Origin: Candidatus Bathyarchaeota archaeon
GTDB lineage: Archaea > Thermoproteota > Bathyarchaeia > Bathyarchaeales > Bathycorpusculaceae
Assembly: GCA_026014585.1 (NCBI GenBank)
Contig: JAOZIA010000024.1
Span: forward strand, 186,001 to 250,000
DNA length: 64,000 bases
Reading direction: 5' to 3'
Shown here: piece after piece, positions 54,027 to 63,367 of the stretch
Layout of the letters: every line of letters begins with the position of its first letter
Numbering within the stretch: position 1 is the stretch's first letter
The notes under the pieces: model-generated
The model's input: only the letters and a program-made list of their open reading frames with translations
Databases searched by the model: none
Told to the model about the DNA's origin: nothing
Program-made: the position numbers and the translations under genes

Positions 54027-54347
54027 TTGGTTAGTGTCGATGAGGTTTCTGGACGAAAAGTTGTTAGCATAAAAGGGGATGAAATAGGTGAAATCAAGGA
54101 TGTCGAGTTTGACATAAAAAAATGGGAAGTTACACACATGGTACTGAAACTTTCTAACAAAGCTGCGGTTTCATTAGGCTACAAGAAGACTATTGGAAGT
54201 TATGATGTTTGCATGCCCGTAAGTTTGATATCTTCAGTTGGTGATGTAGTGACAATAAACAAAACTTTGCTTGAGATAGCAGAAAATTTGGATATAAAAG
54301 AATGCCCACCGAGAACAATGCATCGCGGGATGACTATTGGACTTTAA
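54027..54347 (+). CDS. PRC-barrel domain protein, second copy
   Basis: 106 aa: SVDEVSGRKVVSIKGDEIGEIKDVEFD in outline, then KKWEVTHMVLKLSNKAAVSLGYKK, VCMPVSLISSVGDVVTI and a helical end. TTG 54027 with AGGTGGTGA upstream. It lies just before the nitrogenase-like operon but is separated by 470 bases and has its own promoter, so a functional link is not shown. Confidence 0.8.
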   Translation: MVSVDEVSGRKVVSIKGDEIGEIKDVEFDIKKWEVTHMVLKLSNKAAVSLGYKKTIGSYDVCMPVSLISSVGDVVTINKTLLEIAENLDIKECPPRTMHRGMTIGL

Positions 54348-54754
54348 ATTTTCTTTCATCAACTACAAACCCTTTTTTTGGATAGCTTCAATCAATAAAA
54401 AGAAACCTGTACAGGGGGCTTTATTCAGTCAATTTCTTCTTGAGAGTGTATCTTGTGCACCTATGAACAGTTACCAAAATATGTCCCTGCTGCCAATACC
54501 TCATGCAGGTTGTGCATTGTTCGTAGCTGTGGGGCTTTACGGCGTTGATTGATGAATTGTTGTGATTTTGTGTAGTGTGTTTGTTTAGTTGTTCATTTTG
54601 TTGGTTTGTGTGTGAATGTTTTGCTGGGTGTTTGCTGCACATTCAGGGGTTAAAAACATGTTTGTTCAGTTTATATTTTATAAACTCTATATATGTCCAG
54701 GTTTATGCTAAATTGATAGATACATGTTTATTTGCTTAGGTAATTTGTGAACAC
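54348..54754. other. gene-free upstream region of the nitrogenase-like operon
   Basis: 407 bases without a credible gene. It includes a T/G-rich tract (54540-54640), a TATA-like TTATATTTTATAAAC near 54681-54696, and ATATATG repeats just beyond. It probably carries promoter elements for the operon downstream; a long untranslated leader starting near 54720 is possible. No tRNA or other RNA fold was seen. Confidence 0.5.
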
Positions 54755-54771
54755 TTGTGAAAGTTTCACAA
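54755..54771. promoter_or_regulatory. perfect 17-base palindrome before the NifH-like gene
   Basis: TTGTGAAA-G-TTTCACAA is an exact inverted repeat at 54755-54771, with an extra direct half-copy TTTGTGAA at 54744-54751. It lies 6 bases before a TATA-like TTTTAAA (54778-54784), and the ATG is at 54819, so it would block or aid assembly of TFB at the promoter. It does not match the NrpR operator of methanogens. A nitrogen- or sulfur-responsive regulator is inferred only. Confidence 0.7.
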
Positions 54772-54815
54772 CTAAGCTTTTAAAGCGTCCCCCCATGAAA
54801 CTGTGAGGGAGTTAA

Positions 54816-55636
<821 letters not shown>

Positions 55637-55637
<1 letters not shown>

Positions 55638-56566
55638 TGGTGCTGTCTATGAAGCAAGCAACTCTCACGTACACTCAATACAAGAGTCCCCAAAAGAAGA
55701 GCTACGCTGAAATAATTCAGGAACATCCCTGCTACGACTCTAAAGCACACTTCAAATTTGGCAGAGTTCACCTTCCAGTCGCGGCAGGATGCAACATAGG
55801 ATGCAACTATTGCGTCCGAAAATACGACTGCGCCAACGAAAACCGACCGGGAGTCACAAGTAAACTCTTAGATGCAAAAGAAGCTATAGAAAAAGTTCGC
55901 TGTACAGTGAAGCATGACCCGCGGCTTCGTGTTGTAGGCATTTCTGGACCGGGCGACCCGTTGACCAGTGACACAACATTTGAAGTGTTTGAACAGGTTC
56001 ACAATGAGTTTCCAGATTTAACGCTTTGTCTTTCAACCAACGGCTTATTGTTACCGCAAAAATTAAGCCAAATCAAGAAAGTAGGCGTTAACGCACTTAC
56101 AATCACCATAAACGCAGTAGACCCAGATGTGGGTTCAAAAATCTACTCGTTTGTTAACTATCAAGGCAAAACCCTGCACGACAAAGAAGCCTTCCAAGTG
56201 CTAAGCAAAAACCAGCTAGATGGCCTTCGAGAAGCTGCCGCTGCAGACATAGCCGTAAAAGTCAACACAGTATACATTCCAACCATAAATGCGGAACACA
56301 TCCCCGAAATCGCCAAAACCGTCCGCAGCCTAAAAGCTTACATAATGAACATCATACCCCTAATTCCACAGGGCAAATTTGCACACATACCCGCACCCAC
56401 CCAGCAAGACATCCACACCATCCGACAAGCCTGCCAAGACACCTTGATTCAATTCCACAATTGCGTGCAATGCCGAGCTGACGCTACAGGTGTACCTGGA
56501 GAAGAAGCCTGCGGTAGCCGCTTGCCCAATTTTGAACAACATCTAAAAACAAAGGAGACACCATAG
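55637..56566 (+). CDS. NifB-like radical SAM cofactor maturase
   Basis: 309 aa stand-alone NifB (no NifX tail), as in methanogens. HPCYDSKAHFKFGRVHLPVA, CNIGCNYC (Cys 52, 56, 59), YDCANENRPGVTS, ISGPGDPL, LCLSTNGLLLP, TITINAVDP and the C-terminal NCVQCRADATG (Cys 276, 279) are NifB markers. NifB fuses two 4Fe-4S clusters and inserts carbide to give NifB-co, the core of all nitrogenase cofactors. Its place between nifH- and nifD-like genes, overlapping the first by one base and abutting the second, ties it to this enzyme. Confidence 0.93.
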
Positions 56567-57949
56567 ATGCCGCTAATTTTACCTGACTGCGACAAAACTG
56601 TACCTGAACGCCAAAAGCACGTCTACATAAAAGACTCCAGCGACCCCTTCATGATTCCAGCCTGCAACATTGCCACTGTACCTGGTGACTTAACTGAGCG
56701 TGGATGCACTTATGCTGGCTGCCGAGGAGTTGTTGGTGGTCCCGTTAAGGATGTGATTCAGCTTCAGCATGGTCCTATCGGTTGTGCTTATTATCCTTGG
56801 GATGCTCGACCCCACGTTGCCACAGGCACCAACTTCCACTTAGCTAACGTGTTCTCTACGGACTTACGCGAATCCAACATTGTCTTTGGCGGCGAAAAAA
56901 AACTCTACGATTCAATCATAGAATCCAACAAAGCTTTCCCTGATGCACAAGGCGTATTCGTATATGCCACCTGCGTTGCAGGCTTGATTGGCGATGACAT
57001 CGAAGCCATAGCAAAGCGTGCAAGCAAAGCCATAGGCAAACCTGTAGTAGCTTTCAACTGTCCCGGTTTTCGTGGCGTAAGCCAAAGCTTGGGTCATCAC
57101 ATAGGCAACGAGATGCTCTTTAACAAAATCGTCGGCACAGAGGAACTCAAAGAGAAAACGCCTTACGACATAAACCTGATTGGTGAGTACAACATTCGCG
57201 GTGATGACTGGCTGATTTTGTCCCTGCTTGAATCCGTGGGGTTACGGGTGGTCTGCACTTTCACTGGTGACTCGTCTATCCATGACATTGCCAAGATGCA
57301 TGCTGCAAAACTCAACGTAATTCGCTGTGCACGTAGCGCCAAATACATAGCTGAGATGATGAAAGAAAAATACGGCACGCCCCATATGGAAGTTGACCTC
57401 TACGGTATCGAACAAACCGCTGAGGATTTGCGTCAAATCGCCAAGTTTTTTGGGTTAGAAGCCAAAGCCGAGGAAGTCATTGCTAAGGAGACTGCTGAAA
57501 TCAAAGAGGAGATGGATTTTTACCGTGAAAAGTTCAAGGGTAAAACTGTCATGATTTATCAGGGTGGTCCGCGTAGTTGGCACTGGCCAAGCTTTATGGC
57601 GGAGTTGGGCATGGAGGTCAAAGTGGTCGCTACAACCTTTGGACATGAGGATGACTACGAAAAAATCGTTAAGCGAGTCAAAGACGGCACTGTGGTTATC
57701 GATAACCCAAACGCACCCGAGTTCGAAGAGATGATATTTAAGTACAAGCCTGACCTGTTCATCGCGGGGCAAAAAGAGAAGTACCTCAGTTACAAGTACG
57801 GTGTTCCCTTCCTTAATGGTCACACATACGAAAGCAAAGGCGGCTACATGGCATTTAAGGGCACAGTGCGTTTTGCCCGTGACATCTATCAGGCGCTCTA
57901 TTCGCCAGCGTGGCGGTTCATACGAAAAACCGAGGAGGAACACCAGTAA
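56567..57949 (+). CDS. NifD-like nitrogenase alpha subunit with conserved cofactor ligands
   Basis: 460 aa. P-cluster cysteines Cys47 (RGCTYAG), Cys73 (GPIGCAY) and Cys136 (ATCVAGLIGDD) match NifD Cys62, 88 and 154. FRGVSQSLGHHIGNE keeps Gln173 and His177 (NifD Gln191, His195). Cys254 (VIRCARSAKYI) and His419 (NGHTYESKGGY) match the cofactor ligands Cys275 and His442, and GGPRSWH keeps the Arg359 equivalent. Such a set is expected of nitrogenases and cofactor-bearing relatives, not of BchN or CfbD. The segment YYPWDARPH differs from the NifD Arg96 area. Starts directly after the nifB stop and overlaps nifK (TAATG). Confidence 0.93.
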   Translation: MPLILPDCDKTVPERQKHVYIKDSSDPFMIPACNIATVPGDLTERGCTYAGCRGVVGGPVKDVIQLQHGPIGCAYYPWDARPHVATGTNFHLANVFSTDLRESNIVFGGEKKLYDSIIESNKAFPDAQGVFVYATCVAGLIGDDIEAIAKRASKAIGKPVVAFNCPGFRGVSQSLGHHIGNEMLFNKIVGTEELKEKTPYDINLIGEYNIRGDDWLILSLLESVGLRVVCTFTGDSSIHDIAKMHAAKLNVIRCARSAKYIAEMMKEKYGTPHMEVDLYGIEQTAEDLRQIAKFFGLEAKAEEVIAKETAEIKEEMDFYREKFKGKTVMIYQGGPRSWHWPSFMAELGMEVKVVATTFGHEDDYEKIVKRVKDGTVVIDNPNAPEFEEMIFKYKPDLFIAGQKEKYLSYKYGVPFLNGHTYESKGGYMAFKGTVRFARDIYQALYSPAWRFIRKTEEEHQ

Positions 57950-59283
57950 TGGTGGTTATCACAAAAACCCGCAGCGTCGCCATCAACGCTCCCAAAATGT
58001 GCCAGCCAATCGGCGCAATCTGGGCAACCCTTGGTGTACATGGTAGCGTGCCCCTAGTGCATGGTTCACAGGGATGCTCCACGTACCCGCGTAACTTGAT
58101 GGGGCGGCATTTCCGTGAACCAATCGAAGTCGCCATCACTTCACTTCACGAAAAAGCAACAATCTTCGGTGGTGCATCTAACCTTAAGCAGGCACTTGCC
58201 AACATCATCATACGCCAGCAGCCCGAGCTCATAACAGTCATAACTACTTGCCTTAGCGAAACCACAGGCGATGACATCCACGGCATCGTTAAAGCTTTCC
58301 GCGCAGAAAAACCTGAACTTGCCAAGCAATCAAAAATCGTTACAGTCAACACCCCCAGCTACGTTGGAACCCATGTGGTTGGCTATGATAATGCAGTAAA
58401 AGCAATGGTGTCTCAGCTCTCAACAGGTAAGGACCGCCCAAGTGACAAAGTCAACGTAATCCCTGGTATAATAAACCCTGGTGACGTAATGGAGCTCAAA
58501 CACATATTCTCCGAAATGGGCGTACCTGCCATATACATAACAGACATCTCACAAACCCTCAACGCGCCCCTGCGTCTGCCAAAGCCCCATTTCCCACGAG
58601 GAGGAACAACAGTGGAGGAAATCGCAGACTGCGCCAACTCGCTGGGTACGATAGCGGTTTGCAAGCATCAAGGGCAGGGTGCAGTTAATTATCTTAAGGA
58701 TAAGTTTAGTGTACCTGGGCAGTTGTGTGAGACGCCAATTGGTGTAGAAGCAACGGAGGATTTCCTTGAACACATCACCCGCTTTACAGGCAAGAAAGTG
58801 CCTGAATCATTGCTTGACGAGCGTGACCTGCTGGTAGATGCAATGGTGGACTCCAGCCACATCACATTTGGCACTAAAGTCGCTATTTTCGGTGATCCTG
58901 ACGTAGCCTTTGCTCTGGCACGATTCACCTATGAACTGGGTATGCAGCCAATTCACGTGATGACAACTCTGGAAACCCCCAAGTTTGCGCCTGATATGAA
59001 AGCGTTAGCAACCGATTACGGCACAGGCGAAGACCAAAACAACCTCATTGTCGGCGGCGACCTCTACGAACTACACCAGAAAATCAAAGAAAAACCCGTT
59101 GACCTCTTAATCGGTGACTACAAAGGCAAATACATCGCCAAAGAAGAACACATCCCACTGGTCCGCGTCGGATTCCCTCAAGCTGACCGCTTCGGTTACC
59201 AACGAAGAGCAATGCTTGGTTTCCGCGGCTCACTGCAACTACTGGACACACTGGTGAACACTGTAATGGATACCAAAGATTAA
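57949..59283 (+). CDS. NifK-like nitrogenase beta subunit
   Basis: 444 aa from ATG 57949. P-cluster cysteines Cys18 (MCQPIGA), Cys43 (HGSQGC) and Cys101 (TTCLSETTGDD) match NifK Cys70, 95 and 153. RHFREPIEVAITSLHEKATIFGG, TPSYVGTHVVGYDNAVKAM in outline and the C-terminal GFPQADRFGYQRRAMLGFRG follow NifK throughout. The N-terminal extension of Azotobacter NifK is missing, as in AnfK/VnfK and archaeal forms. It would form the alpha2beta2 core with the NifD-like protein. A new ATG of the same transcript: TAATG with nifD. Confidence 0.93.
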   Translation: MVVITKTRSVAINAPKMCQPIGAIWATLGVHGSVPLVHGSQGCSTYPRNLMGRHFREPIEVAITSLHEKATIFGGASNLKQALANIIIRQQPELITVITTCLSETTGDDIHGIVKAFRAEKPELAKQSKIVTVNTPSYVGTHVVGYDNAVKAMVSQLSTGKDRPSDKVNVIPGIINPGDVMELKHIFSEMGVPAIYITDISQTLNAPLRLPKPHFPRGGTTVEEIADCANSLGTIAVCKHQGQGAVNYLKDKFSVPGQLCETPIGVEATEDFLEHITRFTGKKVPESLLDERDLLVDAMVDSSHITFGTKVAIFGDPDVAFALARFTYELGMQPIHVMTTLETPKFAPDMKALATDYGTGEDQNNLIVGGDLYELHQKIKEKPVDLLIGDYKGKYIAKEEHIPLVRVGFPQADRFGYQRRAMLGFRGSLQLLDTLVNTVMDTKD

Positions 59284-59289
59284 AGGGGG

Positions 59290-60552
59290 GTGGGCACTCT
59301 GAAGCTGGACGATTTTTTCTTTAAAATGCCCAGTCTCAAAACCGACCCCATCATCGATGACACTACCCTACGAGATGGCATGCAAATGCCTGGCTTAGCC
59401 GCCAAACCCAAAGATGCTGAAAAAATCGCTCAAGCTCTCACCGAAGTCGGAGCCCAACGCATTGAACTCTTCCATTACCAAGATGTTGACAAGAAAGCCG
59501 CTAAACGGATTCTCGCCAAAAAACTGGACTGCCGCATTGCTGGCTGGTGCCGCACCCTTAAAGCAGACGTTGACAGTGCAGTTGATTTAGGCTTTGATGA
59601 AGTTGGCATTTCTCATCCTGTTTCTTATGCACATCTAAACGCAAAGTGGCCCAACAAAACCTCCGCTGAGTTGTTGGCGAACTTGGTTGATGTGGTAGAG
59701 TACGCCGCGAAAACACATGGACTGCGAACGTTTGTGCATGGAGAAGATGGTACGCGAGCTGAATGGAGCTTTGAGAAGCAACTGGTTAATGCGGTTGCAG
59801 ATGCTGGGGCGGAGTGTTACCGTGTCTGTGACACTGTAGGCATTGGATTACCTGAACTGGATGCACCTCTACCTGTAGGTATCCCCGCGAAAATTAAAGC
59901 TCTAAAGAAGGAAACCAGTATAAAATCCATAGAAATCCACACTCATGATGACTTAGGCAATGCTGTAGCTAACGTTATCGCTGCTATACGCGCCGCTTCT
60001 GGTTTGTATGATAAAATCTACATAAACACTACCTACTTGGGAATTGGTGAACGGGCAGGGAATGCTGAAACCGAAAAAATCATTCTTAATCTTTACCTGA
60101 ACTATGGCATAAAAAAATATGAATCAAAAATTGGCAAGCTTAAAGAAACCGCGGATTTCATTAGCCAAGCCATTGGTTTTACAGTACCTCGCAAACAAGC
60201 TATTGTAGGTAAACACGGTTTTACCCATGAGTCGGGCATCCACACTTATGGTGTCCTTACCAACCCTTGGACTTATGAGCCCTATCCGCCAGAACTGGTC
60301 GGCAACAGCCGAAGCCTAACGATAGGCAAACAATCAGGTAAAAATATAATCAAACATAAAATCATTGAAGTCACTGGTTGCGTGCCCAGCAGTGAAACTG
60401 TTGCTGTTGTGGTGGAGCGGGTTAAAGCGGCTTATGCGACTGGACGACGAAAATCGCTTAGCGATAAAGAATTTGAGCGTATGCTAAAAGACCTCAACTT
60501 GTTTAACGTAGACCCTGTTGCTGGAGCTATGTTTGTTCAAAATGTTGCTTAA
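59290..60552 (+). CDS. Homocitrate synthase (NifV)-like enzyme, paralogue 2 in the nitrogenase-like operon
   Basis: 420 aa DRE-TIM enzyme, condensing an acyl-CoA with a 2-oxo acid: IDDTTLRDGMQMPG, HGEDGTRAEWSFEK, second metal motif IHTHDDLGNAV, TTYLGIGERAGNAETEK, HESGIHTYGVLTNP, GKQSGKN. It starts 6 bases after the nifK stop; AGGGGGG overlaps the GTG at 59290, and CTG 59299 aligns with the ATG of paralogue 1, so it may be the true start. Position implies it makes R-homocitrate, the organic part of the nitrogenase cofactor; sequence alone cannot exclude Re-citrate or citramalate synthase. Confidence 0.85.
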   Translation: MGTLKLDDFFFKMPSLKTDPIIDDTTLRDGMQMPGLAAKPKDAEKIAQALTEVGAQRIELFHYQDVDKKAAKRILAKKLDCRIAGWCRTLKADVDSAVDLGFDEVGISHPVSYAHLNAKWPNKTSAELLANLVDVVEYAAKTHGLRTFVHGEDGTRAEWSFEKQLVNAVADAGAECYRVCDTVGIGLPELDAPLPVGIPAKIKALKKETSIKSIEIHTHDDLGNAVANVIAAIRAASGLYDKIYINTTYLGIGERAGNAETEKIILNLYLNYGIKKYESKIGKLKETADFISQAIGFTVPRKQAIVGKHGFTHESGIHTYGVLTNPWTYEPYPPELVGNSRSLTIGKQSGKNIIKHKIIEVTGCVPSSETVAVVVERVKAAYATGRRKSLSDKEFERMLKDLNLFNVDPVAGAMFVQNVA

Positions 60553-60775
60553 GGGTGTCTGTTTAGAGGTGTTGATGAATAGGCTGTAAGTGATTTGCCT
60601 TTATTTGTGGGTTACGTGGTAATTACGGCCATAGTGTAAACTTTTTACGATAATTACAGTTGTTTAGTGGATTTTTTACAGTTTTTCATAATTTTTATGA
60701 GAAAACCTCAACTATGTTTAAATCAGGCATCACCAAATCATCTTGACAAACAAACACAACCGTGGAGATTTAGTC
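60553..60775. promoter_or_regulatory. intergenic region before asnB with short palindromes
   Basis: Contains GTAATTAC (60619-60626), GTAAA-CTT-TTTAC (near 60638-60650) and a longer imperfect TTTTCATAA/TTATGAGAAAA pair (near 60685-60708). These AT-rich sites make a separate promoter for asnB likely. None matches the palindrome before nifH. GGAG at 60763-60766 is the ribosome site. Confidence 0.4.
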
Positions 60776-62446
60776 ATGTGCGGCATAGCAGGAATATTCA
60801 ACATATCCGAGCCACTCCCAGTAGCCAGAGACAAAGCCCTAAGAATGGCAACCAAAATCAGGCACCGAGGTCCCGACTGGAGCGGCATATACAACGATGA
60901 CAAAGCCATCCTAGCCCATGAACGCCTCTCAATAGTAGACGTCGAACACGGCGCCCAACCCCTCTTTGACAAGAAAACAGGCAACGCGCTTGCCGTAAAC
61001 GGGGAAATCTACAACCACATACAACTGCGCAAAGAGCTAAAATGTGAACACTTGTGGCAGACAAAATCAGACTGCGAAATCATCCTATATCTGTACGATG
61101 AGTATGGTCCTGACTTTCTTAACATGCTAAACGGCATGTTCGCCTTCATCCTATACGACAAAGCAAAAGGCACATACTTTATTGCTCGAGACCACATCGG
61201 AATTATACCCTTGTATGTGGGCTATGATGATAAAGGAACACTGTACGTAGCAAGCGAAATGAAAGCCCTAACCGAGTACTGCACCACAGTTAAAGAGTTC
61301 CCGCCGGAACACTACATGCTGGGCAACCACAAGTTTGTTCAATGGTACAAACCTAAATGGGCAACAAAAGCACCAACTAAAAAACTTGTGCTCTCCGATT
61401 TACATAAAGCACTGGAAAAGTCTGTTCGTGGACAGATGATGTCTGATGTTCCTTACGGCGTACTTATCTCTGGCGGGTTAGATTCCTCACTAATAGCATC
61501 TATCGCTTCAAAGTACCGCAAAAAACGGGTTGAGTCAGGCGGTAAAGAGGAGGCATGGTGGCCAAGGCTACACTCGTTCTCTGTTGGCTTAGCGGATTCA
61601 CCCGACCTTAAATATGCACGAAAAGTTGCCGATTACATTGGCACAGTTCATCATGAAATCATTTTCACCATTCAGGAAGGCTTTGACGCCATAAAAGACG
61701 TCATATACCACATAGAAACCTTTGATGTAACCACCATACGCGCCGCAACCCCGATGTATCTGATGGCACGCAAAATCAAATCCATGGGCATCAAAATGGT
61801 GCTCAGCGGCGAGGGCGCAGATGAGGTTTTTGGCGGATATCTCTACTTTCACAAGGCACCCAACAAGCAAGAATTTTACGAGGAAACTGTGCGCAAACTC
61901 TTCATGTTAAGCAAATACGACTGCCTCAGAGCTAACAAGGCAACTGCGGCATGGGGTGTGGAAACTCGTGTGCCATTTTTGGATCGGGAATTTTTGGATT
62001 TTGCTATGAACTTTGACCCTCAAGAAAAAATGTGCACAGGAGACAGAATTGAAAAGTACGTGCTACGAAAAGCATTTGAAGGCTACATTCCCGACGAGAT
62101 ATTGTGGCGGCAAAAAGAGCAGTTCAGCGACGGCGTAGGGTACGGCTGGATTGACTACCTCAAACGGCACGCAGAGTCTGCAGTTACTGATGAAATGATG
62201 GCAAATGCTAAAACGCGTTTTCCAGTGCAAACCCCCAACTCTAAGGAGGAGTACTATTATCGGCAAATCTTTGATGGTTTCTTCTCGTGTCCAGCTGCTG
62301 CGTTAACTGTTCCTGTGGGTCCAACGATTGCTTGCTCAACTCCAACTGCTTTTCGTTGGAGTAAAGAGTTCGCTAACACTCCTGACCCTTCAGGTCGTTC
62401 AATTAGAGAACATAAGGATGAAGCCGCCCAAAGCCTTGGCAACTAA
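60776..62446 (+). CDS. asnB: Asparagine synthetase, glutamine-hydrolysing (AsnB)
   Basis: 556 aa. ATG 60776 leaves Cys2 as the free N-terminal nucleophile (MCGIAGIFNISE). The glutaminase domain (RHRGPDWSGIY, LAHERLSIVD, NGEIYNH) is followed by the synthetase with the PPi loop LISGGLDSSLIAS, SGEGADEVFGGYLYFHKAP in outline and the ETRVPFLDREFLDFAM motif. Ordinary full-length AsnB. It follows the nitrogenase-like operon after 223 bases on the same strand. It may carry fixed nitrogen into asparagine, or be ordinary housekeeping. Confidence 0.95.
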   Translation: MCGIAGIFNISEPLPVARDKALRMATKIRHRGPDWSGIYNDDKAILAHERLSIVDVEHGAQPLFDKKTGNALAVNGEIYNHIQLRKELKCEHLWQTKSDCEIILYLYDEYGPDFLNMLNGMFAFILYDKAKGTYFIARDHIGIIPLYVGYDDKGTLYVASEMKALTEYCTTVKEFPPEHYMLGNHKFVQWYKPKWATKAPTKKLVLSDLHKALEKSVRGQMMSDVPYGVLISGGLDSSLIASIASKYRKKRVESGGKEEAWWPRLHSFSVGLADSPDLKYARKVADYIGTVHHEIIFTIQEGFDAIKDVIYHIETFDVTTIRAATPMYLMARKIKSMGIKMVLSGEGADEVFGGYLYFHKAPNKQEFYEETVRKLFMLSKYDCLRANKATAAWGVETRVPFLDREFLDFAMNFDPQEKMCTGDRIEKYVLRKAFEGYIPDEILWRQKEQFSDGVGYGWIDYLKRHAESAVTDEMMANAKTRFPVQTPNSKEEYYYRQIFDGFFSCPAAALTVPVGPTIACSTPTAFRWSKEFANTPDPSGRSIREHKDEAAQSLGN

Positions 62447-62458
62447 CCTCCACCTTTA

Positions 62459-63235
62459 TTATTTGCTCATCATGTGTTTGGTTATTTTTGCTACTCTTTT
62501 TCGGGGCAGGAGTTTTATTAGAAAATGTTGTGTTTTATTGTAAAGCCCAGGCACCACGACTCGTTTGTTTTTCATTAAGCCGTCGTATCCTATTTGAGCT
62601 ACTTGTTTTGCTTCCATGACGTGGGATTTGAAAAATTTTATGTCTTGGTTTTTGGCGCGTTTGGTAAATTCTGTTTTTGTCGCTCCTGGACAAAGAGCTG
62701 TCACCGTTACGCCTGTTCCATCCAACTCCTCAGCGAGACCCTCAGAAAAATTAAGAACATACGCTTTGGTTGCGCAATACACAATGTTTAGAGGTCCTGG
62801 TACGAAAGCGCCTATGGATGAGATGTTGAGGATTTTACCTGAACTGTTTGTTTTCATTTTTGGCAAAAAAAGCTTTGTTAATTTGGTTAGTGAGACCATG
62901 TTTACTTGCATCATTTCCATTTCTTCTTCAAGGTTAGTGTTTGAGAATTCGCCATAGACATCAAATCCTGCGTTGTTAACTAAAACATCAATCTGTAGCT
63001 CTTGTTTTCCGATTTCATTGAAAATTTCGTTTGCTGAGTTGGGGTGTGATAGGTCTTTGGATATGATTTTTGTTTCAACTTTGTACTCTTTGTTTATTTC
63101 ATATGCAAGTGCTGAAAGTTTTTCTTCATTTCGAGAGACTATTACGGTGTTGTAGCCGTTTTTTTCAAATAGCTTGCTTAGTTCGTAGCCGATTCCTGAG
63201 CTTGCGCCTGTTATTAGTGCTGTTTTTTGGCTCAT
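62459..63235 (-). CDS. Short-chain dehydrogenase/reductase (SDR)
   Basis: 258 aa from ATG 63235, with GGAGG just upstream. Classical SDR: cofactor motif TGASSGIG, NNAGFDVYG, catalytic Ser in ISSIGAF, Tyr-Lys in YCATKAY, and PGATKTEF. The NADP(H) preference is suggested by SRNEEKL at the end of strand 2. It belongs to the DltE-like long-tail SDRs with a basic C-terminus. Substrate unknown. A longer frame to 63346 lacks a ribosome site. Divergent from the TrmB-type regulator. Confidence 0.9.
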   Translation of the reverse strand: MSQKTALITGASSGIGYELSKLFEKNGYNTVIVSRNEEKLSALAYEINKEYKVETKIISKDLSHPNSANEIFNEIGKQELQIDVLVNNAGFDVYGEFSNTNLEEEMEMMQVNMVSLTKLTKLFLPKMKTNSSGKILNISSIGAFVPGPLNIVYCATKAYVLNFSEGLAEELDGTGVTVTALCPGATKTEFTKRAKNQDIKFFKSHVMEAKQVAQIGYDGLMKNKRVVVPGLYNKTQHFLIKLLPRKRVAKITKHMMSK

Positions 63236-63367
63236 GTTTTTTCCTCCGTTGTTACTATTATTTTGTGTGTTAAGTAACAAAAGCCTTACTCTCAGTAAAC
63301 AACTTGTAAGTTGTGGGAAAACAAAAGAAAAATACTTGCAAACCAAATAATACCTGTTAGAGGCTTG

